Assembly (NCBI RefSeq): GCF_043876835.1
Contig: NZ_JBAWJZ010000006.1
Span: forward strand, 194,970-258,969
Direction of reading: 5' to 3'
Length of the DNA: 64,000 nucleotides
Origin: Yeosuana sp043876835
Lineage (GTDB): Bacteria; Bacteroidota; Bacteroidia; Flavobacteriales; Flavobacteriaceae
Part shown: positions 1 to 8,940 of the stretch, in pieces
How the letters are laid out: the number at the start of each line of letters is the position of its first letter
How positions within the stretch are numbered: position 1 is the first letter of the stretch
The notes under the pieces: generated by a model
The model's input: only the letters and a program-made list of their open reading frames with translations
The model's database searches: none
Told to the model about the DNA's origin: nothing
Program-made: the position numbers and the translations under genes

Positions 1-750
1 TATAATTATTGCATTGGATTTATTTATTTCTACTTCTAAAAGAATTAAAGAGTTATTAATGTATTCATATACATTTAAAGTTTGCACCTCGTTAGACTTA
101 TTATTCTGAATGGATACTATTTCATTTAAATTATATATGGTTTTAGCTAAAGATTGTGAGACAGTTTTTAAATGGGTTATAAAATCTTCTTTTTCTTCAT
201 AAGATTCTGCCTCATCATAAAACTCTAATAAATTTTCAAAATTTGCAGAGTGAGACTTTAAATTATGTGTAACAATATGAGCAAAATTTTCAAGTTTATT
301 ATTCTTTTTAATTATTAATTTTAGTGACTTAATCTTTTCAAGTTCATTTTCTTTTTGTTGTGTAATGTCTAGATGAGTACCTATTATTCTTTTTGGTGTG
401 CCTTGTTCATCTCTTTCAATTATTTTGCCTTTATCTAAAACCCATTTATAGGTGTTGTCCTTACATAATATTCGATGTTCATTTTCATAAAATGGAGTTA
501 ATCCATTTAGATGATCTTCAAAATCTTTAAAATATTTTTGCTTGTCATCTGGATGCACCCTATCGTTCCAGTCGTTAGGATTAGTTCCAAATTCATCTGT
601 GCTAAAACCTATTATTTTTTTTGATTCGTCAGAATAAAAAACCCGATTTAAATTAGCATCAAAATCCCAAATACCTATGTTTGAATTTTTTAGAGCAAAT
701 TGCCATTTTAATTTATCAAAATCAATAGGTTCTTTAATAGCATTGTTCAT
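1..750 (-). CDS. PAS-domain sensor histidine kinase, 3' end outside window
   Basis: An open frame runs from an ATG at 750 to the left edge without a stop, about 250 residues. Residues about 10-130 look like a PAS/PAC domain: a motif close to WDFDANLNRVFYSDE near the start and a GTHLDITQQKENE linker typical of PAC ends. After this comes a histidine-kinase dimerisation segment, ENFAHIVTHNLKSHSANF, with the presumed phosphorylated His in VTHNL. The ATP-binding domain must lie beyond the edge. No transmembrane segment is visible, so the visible part is cytoplasmic. The signal and partner regulator are unknown. Confidence 0.85.
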   Translation of the reverse strand, partial: MNNAIKEPIDFDKLKWQFALKNSNIGIWDFDANLNRVFYSDESKKIIGFSTDEFGTNPNDWNDRVHPDDKQKYFKDFEDHLNGLTPFYENEHRILCKDNTYKWVLDKGKIIERDEQGTPKRIIGTHLDITQQKENELEKIKSLKLIIKKNNKLENFAHIVTHNLKSHSANFENLLEFYDEAESYEEKEDFITHLKTVSQSLAKTIYNLNEIVSIQNNKSNEVQTLNVYEYINNSLILLEVEINKSNAIII

Positions 751-856
751 TTAATTGAAGATTAGAGAGACTTATTACTTTAATTAGTAATGAAAATAAT
801 AATAAGTAAATATAATAAATAATCGATAAAATAAACAATAAATCAGATAAACACAT

Positions 857-1753
857 TTATTTTCTTGGATGATATTTTTCTACAATTTTTGAGAGGTGAC
901 CTTTATCTAAGTGTACATAAATTTCGGTGGTTGTAATACTTTCATGGCCAAGCATCATTTGAATAGATCTCAAATCAGCATTATTTTGTAGTAAATGTGT
1001 AGCGAATGAATGCCGGAAAGTATGTGGTGATATGCTTTTTTTTAAACCAATTTTATCTGCTAACTGTTTAATGATAGTAAAAATCATGGCTCTTGTTAGT
1101 TGTTTTCCACGTCTGTTTAAAAAAAGGATATCTTCAAAATTGGGTTGAATTTTTATATGGGTCCTTATTTCCTTTACATAAATATGGATATACTTTTGGG
1201 TGGTTTTTAAAATAGGAACGAATCTTTGTTTATCACCTTTTCCAGTTACTTTAATAAAACCTTCATCGAAAAACAAATCTGATAATTTTAAGTTTGTTAA
1301 CTCGCTAACGCGTAGGCCACAACCGTATAAAGTTTCTAATATAGCTCGGTTTCTTTCTCCTTCAGGAGTACTTAAATCAATGGCATTTATTAAATTATCA
1401 ATTTCAAATTCACTTAAGGTATCAGGCAGTTTTCTGCCTATTTTGGGTGATTCAATCAATTCAAGAGGGTTGGATTCCCGATAGTCTTCAAAAACTAAAA
1501 AACTAAAAAAACTACGTAACCCAGAGATGATTCTTGATTGCGTTCTTTCATTAACAACTTTTGCTATTTCATAAATAAATTGCTGAATGGCTTCTGGAGT
1601 TATGTTTAATGGGGAAACACTTATGTTATTAGTTTCCAGATAATCAATAAGTTTTTTAACATCAAGAGCATAATTATCAATGGAGTTTTTTGATAAACCT
1701 CTTTCGATTTTTAGGTATAATTGATAATCTTTAAGTGCGTTTTGCCATTTCAT
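857..1753 (-). CDS. xerD: Tyrosine recombinase XerD
   Basis: Chromosome-dimer resolution recombinase of the Xer family, about 298 residues, normal length. The N-terminal SAM-like core-binding domain (residues about 5-90) is followed by the catalytic domain. The active-site set is complete: Arg in GCGLRVSELTNL, Lys in the TGKGDKQRFVPI beta hairpin, HTFRH, LGHESITTTEIYVH with the nucleophilic Tyr. I chose the ATG at 1753 (MKWQNALKDYQ) because an earlier in-frame start at 1786 lies inside the terminator hairpin of the upstream gene and Xer proteins normally begin about here. It is a core housekeeping gene, not an integron integrase. Confidence 0.93.
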   Translation of the reverse strand: MKWQNALKDYQLYLKIERGLSKNSIDNYALDVKKLIDYLETNNISVSPLNITPEAIQQFIYEIAKVVNERTQSRIISGLRSFFSFLVFEDYRESNPLELIESPKIGRKLPDTLSEFEIDNLINAIDLSTPEGERNRAILETLYGCGLRVSELTNLKLSDLFFDEGFIKVTGKGDKQRFVPILKTTQKYIHIYVKEIRTHIKIQPNFEDILFLNRRGKQLTRAMIFTIIKQLADKIGLKKSISPHTFRHSFATHLLQNNADLRSIQMMLGHESITTTEIYVHLDKGHLSKIVEKYHPRK

Positions 1754-1775
1754 ATCAGTAAAAATAAGCATAAAA

Positions 1776-1797
1776 AAAACCACCAATTGGTGGTTTT
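1776..1797 (-). terminator. Rho-independent terminator of the TM2 gene
   Basis: Perfect inverted repeat AAAACCACC-AATT-GGTGGTTTT. On the minus strand it is followed by a T run, and it lies directly downstream of the TM2 gene and upstream of the chosen xerD start. Confidence 0.75.
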
Positions 1798-1819
1798 AAA
1801 TTTTTTTAAGGCTTAATTC

Positions 1820-2155
1820 TTAAAAATTACCTTGTATCATATTAACTAAATCTATTACCCACCAAACACCAAGTCCTCCTAATGTAAGTATGAAAATGAT
1901 ATTATATAGAGTAGGCTTGTGATAATACCATCTGTGTCCAGCTGCCCAACCTAAAAAGAACCAGAGTATAATTCCTACTGTTAAATCATTTCCAGGAGCA
2001 GAAGATGTGATTGGGGTATATTCGGTTTCATTATTTCCAGTTGTAATTTCTGTATTGGCATTAGTATTTGAAGTTCTTTTTACTGGAAAGGAGGCGTAGC
2101 TGGTTGAGAATGTTAAAACCACTACTAATAAAGAAAGTAATAATTTAATTTTCAT
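1820..2155 (-). CDS. Secreted or membrane TM2-domain protein
   Basis: 111 residues. A signal peptide (MKIKLLLSLLVVVLTFSTSYA) is followed by a low-complexity Asn/Thr-rich linker (about 25-55). The TM2 domain follows: two hydrophobic helices, the first ending in FFLGWAAGHRWYYHK, the second GGLGVWWVIDLVNMI. TM2 proteins sit in the inner membrane with a short helix-turn-helix hairpin; their bacterial function is not established. It is monocistronic, divergent from the gene at 2205 and ended by its own hairpin. Confidence 0.85.
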   Translation of the reverse strand: MKIKLLLSLLVVVLTFSTSYASFPVKRTSNTNANTEITTGNNETEYTPITSSAPGNDLTVGIILWFFLGWAAGHRWYYHKPTLYNIIFILTLGGLGVWWVIDLVNMIQGNF

Positions 2156-2204
2156 GTGTAATTGGATTAAATTTGTTCATTGCCAAATTACAAAAAATAT
2201 CAGG

Positions 2205-3083
2205 ATGACAAAAAAATATATAGCCATTTCAATTTTATTAATTAGCTGTTGCTTTAGTTTTTCACAGGAAAATTATGGGTTTATAGGAGTTATTGCCATA
2301 AACGATTCTATTTCAAATTCGTATAAAATTGAATTAACCCAAAAGAGTGGAGTAGTTAAGGGATTTTCTGTAACTGACCTAGGTGGAGAACATGAAACAC
2401 GTTCAAATATTTTTGGAGAATATGATAAAGATAAAAAAGAATTAAGCTTTAGGGAAACAGGCATTGTATATACAAAATCACCTGTGTCCCAGCAAGATTT
2501 TTGTTTTATTAATACTACCATAAAAGGATTTGTATTTGGAAAAACTAAAACCATTAAATCCAATTTTGTTGGATTATTTTCAGATAACACACAATGCATT
2601 AATGGAAAGCTTTTTATGAATTCAATTGAAAAAGTAGAAAACAGAATTGAAAAGGTTACTAAAAAGATTAATAATTCAAACAAGATACATGATAGTTTAA
2701 AGCAGAAAATAAATTTGACTAAAATGATGGATTCTTTGAATATGAACATTTTAAGAAAAAATCAAACCTTAAGCGTGTTTTCAAAATCTGCTACTTTAAA
2801 ATTGATTGTTTATGATGGCGGAAAATTAGATGGAGACAAAATATCAATAACCTTAAATGATAAACCCTATTTGATGAATTATGAAGCTAAATCAGACAAA
2901 AAGATTTTGACTTTAAATTTAAATGGGCTTAAAACATCCATCAAAATTAAAGCACTTAACGAAGGTTCCATAGCTCCAAATACAATAGTGGTTGAACTTC
3001 AGGACGGTAACAATACTATTAAAGCATTATCTAATTTAAAAGCAGGAGAAACAACTCGAATAGATATTTTAAAAGAAAATTGA
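2205..3083 (+). CDS. Secreted protein of unknown function
   Basis: 292 residues from the ATG at 2205, which gives a proper signal peptide (MTKKYIAISILLISCCFSFSQ). A GTG-like extension to 2154 would overlap the divergent gene and is not needed. The mature part is beta-rich and Lys/Asn-rich, with a possible coiled-coil stretch around residues 150-185 (IEKVENRIEKVTKKI). It ends in a small beta domain with the pattern ILTLNLNGLKTSIKIKALNEG. I do not recognise a family. It is probably periplasmic or surface-exposed. Confidence 0.75.
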   Translation: MTKKYIAISILLISCCFSFSQENYGFIGVIAINDSISNSYKIELTQKSGVVKGFSVTDLGGEHETRSNIFGEYDKDKKELSFRETGIVYTKSPVSQQDFCFINTTIKGFVFGKTKTIKSNFVGLFSDNTQCINGKLFMNSIEKVENRIEKVTKKINNSNKIHDSLKQKINLTKMMDSLNMNILRKNQTLSVFSKSATLKLIVYDGGKLDGDKISITLNDKPYLMNYEAKSDKKILTLNLNGLKTSIKIKALNEGSIAPNTIVVELQDGNNTIKALSNLKAGETTRIDILKEN

Positions 3084-3122
3084 ATAATTCTCATATAAAT
3101 AATTAGATAAAAAATAATTGTT

Positions 3123-3199
3123 TGTCACCTCGAGCGCAGTCGAGAGGTTATCAAAGTTAATAAATTCATAATGAGGTCTCGACTGCGCTCGACCTGACA
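3123..3199. repeat. Inverted pair of flavobacterial intergenic palindromes
   Basis: Two copies of a GC-rich unit around CTCGAGCGCAGTCGAGA lie head to head (3123-3149 and 3174-3199), separated by about 25 AT-rich bases. Each copy is itself nearly palindromic. Units of this kind recur between genes in many flavobacterial chromosomes (REP-like). The contrast with the AT-rich surroundings is obvious. No coding capacity. Confidence 0.7.
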
Positions 3200-3329
3200 T
3201 GGAAAAGTTAATTATGACAAATTGCGAACATTCAAAAAAAATGATTTTTAAAACCAAACATTTGTCATTTTTATTTCGATTTTGACTACTTTTTGTTTTT
3301 TCTTTTAAATCAGGTTTAAAATTTTCTAA

Positions 3330-3356
3330 AAAAGGAAGCAATTTGCTTCCTTTTTT
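3330..3356 (+). terminator. Rho-independent terminator
   Basis: Hairpin AAAGGAAGCAA-TTTGCTTCCTTT followed by T run, about 250 bp beyond the stop of the gene at 2205. The 3084-3518 gap otherwise holds only the palindrome pair and the promoter of the next gene (TATATTTG at 3448-3455). Confidence 0.7.
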
Positions 3357-3518
3357 ACATTTTATAAAACATACTATTTGATGGTTGTAATAATTCTTGA
3401 TAGTAAATGCGTATTATTAAAATTATGAAATTAATAGCGAATTCAAATATATTTGTGGATATCAAAAAAATATTGTTAATTTATTAATAATTTAATTGAC
3501 TAACTAAACCTTAAAATT

Positions 3519-4019
3519 ATGAAAAAATTATTACTTATTGCCATTGCAGTCTTTGGGTTATCAAGTGTAAATGCTCAAAGTAATTTTAATGCTGGAATTA
3601 ATCTAGGACTTCCTGTAGGTGATGCAGGAGATGGATGGACCTTTAATGTGACGTTGGATCTTAGTTATCTTTGGGAAGTATCTGAAGGCTTTGATGCTGG
3701 TTTAGCAACAGGGTATTCTCATTCTTTTGGAGATTCCATTGACTTGGGGGAATTTGGTACTTTTGATGTAGATGATGTTGGATTTTTACCAATAGCTGCG
3801 GCTGGACGATTTAATGTATCCGATAAATTTATTCTTGGTGCTGATTTAGGTTATGCTATAGGTGTTAGTCCGAGTGATATGGAGAGTGGGTTTTATTATG
3901 CACCAAGAATTCAGTATGGTGTGAGTGAATCCATAGATATTGTTTTGGCTTATAGAGGTGTGAGTCTTGATGGAGGTTCTTTTGACGTATTAACACTAGG
4001 TGTAGAATTTGGATTATAA
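3519..4019 (+). CDS. Small outer-membrane beta-barrel protein
   Basis: 166 residues with signal peptide MKKLLLIAIAVFGLSSVNAQ cleaved after the AQ. The rest alternates hydrophobic and polar residues in strand-length blocks separated by Gly/Asp turns and ends in a Phe-Gly-Leu strand (LGVEFGL), as in OmpX/OmpW-size barrels. It is the first of three small barrel genes in a row (3519, 4168, 4893) with similar signal peptides, which suggests local duplication. A TATATTTG promoter element precedes it at 3448. The function is unknown beyond outer-membrane location. Confidence 0.8.
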   Translation: MKKLLLIAIAVFGLSSVNAQSNFNAGINLGLPVGDAGDGWTFNVTLDLSYLWEVSEGFDAGLATGYSHSFGDSIDLGEFGTFDVDDVGFLPIAAAGRFNVSDKFILGADLGYAIGVSPSDMESGFYYAPRIQYGVSESIDIVLAYRGVSLDGGSFDVLTLGVEFGL

Positions 4020-4037
4020 TTTTTAATTTATATTATT

Positions 4038-4067
4038 AAAAGGGAAGACTAAGCTTCCCTTTTTTTT
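4038..4067 (+). terminator. Rho-independent terminator
   Basis: Stem AAAAGGGAAG with CTTCCCTTTT and a T run, 19 bp after the barrel gene stop. Confidence 0.85.
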
Positions 4068-4167
4068 GTTAAATTCATTTAACGTTTTTGTAAAAAAAAA
4101 CTTGTTTTATCAGAATTCTCGTATTATGTTTGACTAATAATTAATTGTCAATTAAACCAAATTTATT

Positions 4168-4716
4168 ATAAAAAAAACATTTTTATTAGCTGCATTTGCA
4201 GTATTAGGATTATCTCAAGTAAATGCTCAAGAAGCATCAAATGGAGGACAGACTTCTAAAGGAAAATGGTTAATCGAAGCCAACACAGGTTTTACCGCTG
4301 GCGGAGAAGTTGGCTATGTTCAGCATACTGCTAATACAGGTTTTGGTCTGTATTCAATTGATGGAGAGACTGCTTGGTCCATTGGTACTGAAGGAGGTTA
4401 TTTTGTAATGGATGACTTAGCCATTAAAGCTGGTTTGGGTTATTCAGATTTAGATTATACAACGGTCTTTTCTTATAAAGTAGGGGCTAAGTATTATGTG
4501 ATAAGCAAAATACCTGTTCAAGTTGATTTGAACGGTGCAAGTATTAAAGATTCCAGCGAAAACCCGTTATGGTTAGGATTGCAAGGGGGTTATGCTATCT
4601 TTTTGGGTAATAACGTTAGTATTGAACCTGGATTACGTTATAGCTTATCTTTAAATCAAGATTTTTACGATAAAGGAATTTTTGAAGCACGTATTGGTTT
4701 TGCATTACATTTCTAA
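4168..4716 (+). pseudogene. Small outer-membrane barrel gene lacking an ATG (ATA or ATT in the start position)
   Basis: The reading frame is open from just after TAA at 4153 to the stop at 4714-4716. It encodes a normal signal peptide in frame (KKTFLLAAFAVLGLSQVNAQ) followed by a 160-residue beta-barrel. The codon where the ATG should be is ATA at 4168, preceded by ATT at 4165. No ATG, GTG or TTG occurs in frame until ATG 4408, which would remove the signal peptide and the first strands. The body shows no frameshift. Either a rare ATT/ATA start is used, the start was lost recently, or there is a base error. The paralogues at 3519 and 4893 have ATG at the equivalent position. Confidence 0.75.
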
Positions 4717-4740
4717 AAAAAGAAACAAAATGATTTTTAA

Positions 4741-4768
4741 AAACCGAAGTTTTAGCTTCGGTTTTTTT
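4741..4768 (+). terminator. Rho-independent terminator
   Basis: AAACCGAAG-TTTTAG-CTTCGGTTT plus T run. The same stem-loop occurs after the next barrel gene (5516). Confidence 0.9.
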
Positions 4769-4826
4769 ATGGTCATAATTTCATAATAAAAGTAGGAATA
4801 TACTTAATTATGTATAAGATTTTTCT

Positions 4827-4834
4827 TATTTTTG
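4827..4834 (+). promoter_or_regulatory. Bacteroidota -7 element (TATTTTTG)
   Basis: Matches the TAnnTTTG consensus about 60 bp before the ATG of the barrel gene at 4893. No clear -33 TTTG was identified, so this is a consensus match only. Confidence 0.45.
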
Positions 4835-4892
4835 TGTATCACTACAATAGTAATGTTAGTGAATTTAAAAATCAATTAAACTAAACTTTTTT

Positions 4893-5492
4893 ATGAAAAA
4901 ATTATTATTGGCTGCGTTTACAGCATTTGGATTATCATTAACAAATGCACAATCTAATTCTGGGGAATTTACATTGGCACCTCAAATAGGGGTTAATTTT
5001 TCTACTTACACAGCATCAGATGTAAGTTATGATGCAAGAACCTCTTTTTCTGGCGGTGTTATAGGTGAATATTATTTAAGTGACCGTTGGAGTTTACGTT
5101 CAGGTTTACTATATGACTCAATGGGTGCTAAAGACAGTTATGATAATGTTGATAAATTAAATTATCTAACTATTCCTTTAAATGCAAACTGGCATTTTGG
5201 TAGTAATAGAAATTGGTATTTGAATTTTGGACCAGCAATAGCTATCATATTAAGTGCAAAAAGCGATCTTTCTGGAGGTTCAACCATTGATGTTAAAGAT
5301 TATATTTCAGCTACTGATATAGGTATAGCTTTAGGTATTGGGTATAAGTTTGATATTAATGATAGTTTTCAACTTTGTATAGACTATCAAGGATATGGTG
5401 GAATCATCAATATTGATAATAGTAATAACTTACCATACGATATTAGAAACTCAAGAAGCTCATTCAATATAGGTGGAGTTTTTAAGTTGTAA
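4893..5492 (+). CDS. Outer-membrane beta-barrel protein (porin-family, PorT-like size)
   Basis: 199 residues with signal peptide MKKLLLAAFTAFGLSLTNAQ. The sequence following is typical of the outer membrane beta-barrel domain of flavobacteria: APQIGVNFSTYTASD, GGVIGEYYLSDRWSLRSGLLYDSMGAK, and a terminal strand NIGGVFKL. It is probably an eight-stranded barrel of the outer membrane. No ligand can be inferred. It ends in its own terminator and is a paralogue of its two left neighbours at least in the signal region. Confidence 0.82.
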   Translation: MKKLLLAAFTAFGLSLTNAQSNSGEFTLAPQIGVNFSTYTASDVSYDARTSFSGGVIGEYYLSDRWSLRSGLLYDSMGAKDSYDNVDKLNYLTIPLNANWHFGSNRNWYLNFGPAIAIILSAKSDLSGGSTIDVKDYISATDIGIALGIGYKFDINDSFQLCIDYQGYGGIINIDNSNNLPYDIRNSRSSFNIGGVFKL

Positions 5493-5515
5493 AACATAAA
5501 TTGAAAAAGCATAAA

Positions 5516-5544
5516 AAAACCGAAGTTTTAGCTTCGGTTTTTTT
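5516..5544 (+). terminator. Rho-independent terminator
   Basis: AAACCGAAG-TTTTAG-CTTCGGTTT with T run, the same stem and loop as at 4741. Confidence 0.9.
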
Positions 5545-5569
5545 ATGCTTTTTTTAATACTTTTACGGT

Positions 5570-5986
5570 ATGAAAAAATTAATCATCATTAACGGACCAA
5601 ATTTAAATTTATTAGGTAAGCGTGAACCTGACATTTATGGCAGTCTTACTTTTACTGAATTTTTAAATAAAATTAAACCTAAATATCCCAATGTTCAATT
5701 AGATTATTATCAATCAAACATTGAAGGTGAACTAATTGATAAACTACAAGAAGTTGGGTTTAGTTATGATGGAATTATTTTAAATGCTGCAGCATATACA
5801 CATACATCAATAGGAATAGGGGATGCTATAAAGGCTATAGAGACCCCGGTTATTGAAGTCCATATTTCAAACACTTTCAGTAGGGAAGAGTTTAGACACC
5901 AATCTTATATTTCCCCAAATGCAAAAGGGGTTATTCTTGGTTTTGGATTACAAAGTTATGAGTTAGCTATTCAGAGTTTTTTATAA
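5570..5986 (+). CDS. aroQ: 3-dehydroquinate dehydratase, type II
   Basis: Shikimate pathway: converts 3-dehydroquinate to 3-dehydroshikimate in the cytoplasm. 138 residues, usual length for the dodecameric type II enzyme. Motifs seen: IINGPNLNLLGKREPDIYG with the catalytic Tyr at residue 23 and Arg at 18, YQSNIEGELI, ILNAAAYTHTSI, and EVHISN with the catalytic His, followed by FRHQSYIS. It has its own terminator on the right and starts about 25 bp after the preceding terminator, so it is monocistronic. Confidence 0.95.
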   Translation: MKKLIIINGPNLNLLGKREPDIYGSLTFTEFLNKIKPKYPNVQLDYYQSNIEGELIDKLQEVGFSYDGIILNAAAYTHTSIGIGDAIKAIETPVIEVHISNTFSREEFRHQSYISPNAKGVILGFGLQSYELAIQSFL

Positions 5987-6010
5987 AAAAGATATACATA
6001 TTACAAATAA

Positions 6011-6048
6011 AAAAGACGATTCATTTTTTTGAACCGTCTTTTTTTTAT
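6011..6048. terminator. Bidirectional terminator between aroQ and lpdA
   Basis: AAAAGACGATTC and GAACCGTCTTTT form a stem with one mismatch, with A and T runs on both sides. It separates two convergent genes. Confidence 0.8.
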
Positions 6049-6068
6049 TTTATAGAATATACTATTTT

Positions 6069-7445
6069 TTATAAATGTATCACTTCTCCATAAGCATCAG
6101 CTACAGCTTCCATTACAGCTTCACTCATTGTTGGATGTGGGTGTACTGTTTTTAAAACTTCATGACCAGTAGTTTCAAGTTTTCTACCTAAAACTGCTTC
6201 AGCAATCATATCGGTAACACCTGCACCAATCATATGGCAACCTAACCATTCACCATATTTAGCATCAAAAATAACTTTCACAAAGCCATCTTTATTTCCG
6301 CCAGCACTAGCTTTTCCAGACGCTGAAAATGGGAATTTTCCAATTTTTACTTCAATACCTTTGTCTTTAGCTTGTTTTTCTGTTAAACCTACGCTTGCAA
6401 TTTCTGGAGAACAGTAAGTGCAACCAGGAATATTCCCATAATCTAAAGCTTCAACATGATGTCCGGCAATTTTTTCAACACATAAAATACCTTCAGCAGA
6501 AGCTACGTGAGCTAATGCTTGACCTGGAGTTACATCTCCTATAGCATAATAACCAGGAATGTTGGTTTCGTAGAATTTGTTGACTAATATTTTGTCTCTA
6601 TCAACAGCAATACCAACATCTTCTAAACCAATATTTTCGATATTTGTTTTAATTCCAACGGCGCTTAAAATAATATCGGCTTCAAGAACTTCTTCACCTT
6701 TACTTGTTTTTACAGTTGCTTTTACACCAGCTCCTGATGTGTCAACTTTAGTAACTTCTGAAGATGTCATGATTTTAATACCTATCTTTTTGAAAGAACG
6801 TTCTAATTGTTTAGAAACATCTTCATCTTCAACTGGAACCACATTTGGTAAAAATTCCACTATTGTAACATCAGTTCCCATAGAGTTATAAAAATAGGCG
6901 AACTCTACACCAATAGCTCCTGAACCTACTACAATCATTTTCTTAGGTTGCTCTGGTAGTGTCATGGCTTCTCTGTATCCAATCACTTTTTTACCATCTT
7001 GAGGTAAATTTGGTAATTGTCTAGATCTTGCACCGGTGGCAACTATTATGTGATCTGCACTATATTCAGTTCCATTAACATCAATCTTTTTACCAGGTTT
7101 TAGTTTTCCAAATCCTTCAATAACATCAATTTTGTTCTTTTTCATTAAAAACTGAACGCCTTTACTCATGCCATCTGCAACACCACGACTACGTTTTACT
7201 ACGGCTTCAAAGTCTTTATCATAATCTTTAACAGATAAGCCATAATCGCCAGCATGTTTCAAATATTCAAAAACTTGAGCAGATTTTAATAATGCTTTTG
7301 TTGGAATACAACCCCAATTTAAACAAACTCCACCAAGATTTTCTTTTTCAACAATTGCTGTTTTAAAACCTAATTGCGATGCTCTAATAGCCGTTACATA
7401 ACCACCAGGACCACTTCCAAGAACAATAATATCGTATTTACTCAT
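6069..7445 (-). CDS. lpdA: Dihydrolipoyl dehydrogenase
   Basis: E3 of the 2-oxoacid dehydrogenase and glycine-cleavage complexes: reoxidises dihydrolipoyl groups with NAD+. 458 residues. The FAD-binding GSGPGGY is at residues 10-16, the redox disulfide GGVCLNWGCIPTK has Cys41 and Cys46, and the NAD-binding GSGAIGVEFAYF is near 174. The C-terminal HPHPTMSEAVMEA carries the catalytic His-Glu pair. It stands alone on the minus strand, with no E1/E2 genes beside it. Confidence 0.96.
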   Translation of the reverse strand: MSKYDIIVLGSGPGGYVTAIRASQLGFKTAIVEKENLGGVCLNWGCIPTKALLKSAQVFEYLKHAGDYGLSVKDYDKDFEAVVKRSRGVADGMSKGVQFLMKKNKIDVIEGFGKLKPGKKIDVNGTEYSADHIIVATGARSRQLPNLPQDGKKVIGYREAMTLPEQPKKMIVVGSGAIGVEFAYFYNSMGTDVTIVEFLPNVVPVEDEDVSKQLERSFKKIGIKIMTSSEVTKVDTSGAGVKATVKTSKGEEVLEADIILSAVGIKTNIENIGLEDVGIAVDRDKILVNKFYETNIPGYYAIGDVTPGQALAHVASAEGILCVEKIAGHHVEALDYGNIPGCTYCSPEIASVGLTEKQAKDKGIEVKIGKFPFSASGKASAGGNKDGFVKVIFDAKYGEWLGCHMIGAGVTDMIAEAVLGRKLETTGHEVLKTVHPHPTMSEAVMEAVADAYGEVIHL

Positions 7446-7561
7446 GAGAATTATTTAATCATTAAATCAAGGCACGAATTTACGAAACCTAATTTGAATA
7501 AAGAATTTAGAGCCTTATAAATTTGAATCTTTTGTTACCTTTACCATGCAAGAATTAGAAT

Positions 7562-8845
7562 ATGAACATACCTAGAACTAGTTTTCCCCGAATCGTTATA
7601 ATTGGTGGTGGTTTTGCAGGAATTTCTTTGGCAAAAAAATTATCAAAGCAGGAAGTACAAGTTGTTTTACTTGACAAAAACAATTATCATACGTTTCAAC
7701 CATTATTATATCAAGTTTCTACAGGAGGTTTAGAACCAGATTCTATAGCATACCCAATTAGAAAAATACTTAAAAATTTTCCTAATTTCCATTTTAGATT
7801 GGCAAATGTGAATGAGATAAAGACTTCAACAAGTGAAGTCATTACAGATATAGGAACCTTAAAATTTGATTATTTAGTAATTGCTTCAGGTTCTCAAACC
7901 AATTATTTTGGTAATTCTGAAATAGAAAAAAATAGTATGGCTATGAAAACCATACCTCAATCTCTTAATTTAAGAAGTTTAATTCTTGAAAATTTTGAAG
8001 ATGCCTTATTGACATCTGATTTGAATGAAAGAAATGCTTTGATGAATTTTGTAATTGTTGGTGCTGGCCCGACAGGTGTTGAACTGGCAGGAGCATTGGC
8101 AGAAATTAAAAAAGGTATTTTACCTAAAGATTATCCTGATTTAGATACACGTTCAGTTCAAATTAATTTGATTCAGTCTAGTGATCGCATTCTTAAAGAA
8201 ATGAGTGAAAATGCATCAAAAAAGGCTGAAGATTTTTTAGAAAAGTTAGGTGTGAATATCTGGAAAAATGTAAGAGTAACCAATTATGATGGTAAAACTG
8301 TTACTACAAATTCTGATTTAACTTTTGAAACAGCTACATTTATTTGGGCAGCTGGGGTTAAAGGGGCTACTATTAAAGGAATTGATGATTCTGATTATAT
8401 TACCAAAGGGAATCGGATTTTGGTAAATGAATTTAATCAAGTTAAAGGCTTTAACAATATTTTTGCTGTTGGAGATGTAGCTTGTATGGAAAATGAAGAA
8501 TTCCCTAGAGGCTTACCAATGATGGCACAACCGGCTATTCAACAAGGACATCAATTAGGTGACAATATATTAAGATTATTAGAAAATAAAGCTATGAAAC
8601 CATTTTCTTATAAGGATAAAGGAGCCATGGCTACTATAGGAAGAAATAAAGCTGTGGTTGATTTAAAGCACTTTAAATTTCAAGGTGTTTTTGCGTGGTA
8701 TGTTTGGATGTTTGTCCATTTATTTTTTTTAATTGGTTTTAGAAATAGAGTCATTGTATTTATTAACTGGGTATATAATTACATTCGTTTTGACAGAGAA
8801 GCAAGATTAATTATTAGACCTTTTAAAAAGAAATTGAAGGCTTAG
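7562..8845 (+). CDS. ndh: Type II NADH dehydrogenase (NDH-2)
   Basis: Membrane-associated single-subunit NADH:quinone oxidoreductase that does not pump protons. 427 residues, family-typical. It has two dinucleotide folds: IIGGGFAGISLAKKL near the N-terminus for FAD, and FVIVGAGPTGVELAGAL near residue 165 for NADH. The family motif AVGDVACM is near 300. The C-terminal amphipathic/hydrophobic segment (FAWYVWMFVHLFFLIGFRNR) anchors it to the inner membrane. Divergent from lpdA. Confidence 0.93.
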   Translation: MNIPRTSFPRIVIIGGGFAGISLAKKLSKQEVQVVLLDKNNYHTFQPLLYQVSTGGLEPDSIAYPIRKILKNFPNFHFRLANVNEIKTSTSEVITDIGTLKFDYLVIASGSQTNYFGNSEIEKNSMAMKTIPQSLNLRSLILENFEDALLTSDLNERNALMNFVIVGAGPTGVELAGALAEIKKGILPKDYPDLDTRSVQINLIQSSDRILKEMSENASKKAEDFLEKLGVNIWKNVRVTNYDGKTVTTNSDLTFETATFIWAAGVKGATIKGIDDSDYITKGNRILVNEFNQVKGFNNIFAVGDVACMENEEFPRGLPMMAQPAIQQGHQLGDNILRLLENKAMKPFSYKDKGAMATIGRNKAVVDLKHFKFQGVFAWYVWMFVHLFFLIGFRNRVIVFINWVYNYIRFDREARLIIRPFKKKLKA

Positions 8846-8940
8846 ATTTCATTCTATTTTTTAATTTATTACGTTATAACTTACTGGAAGTAAATTATTT
8901 TAATTATATTTAAAGATTAACCAACCAAAATTTAATTAAA

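Noticed and set aside
857..1753. XerD as the integrase of the cassette array
   Set aside because: Sequence is a normal XerD without an IntI-type insertion near the patch III region, and it lies over 50 kb away among core genes.
3123..3199. Terminator or riboswitch in the palindrome pair
   Set aside because: No T run follows, and the unit resembles a repeat found between unrelated genes; a proper terminator lies at 3330.
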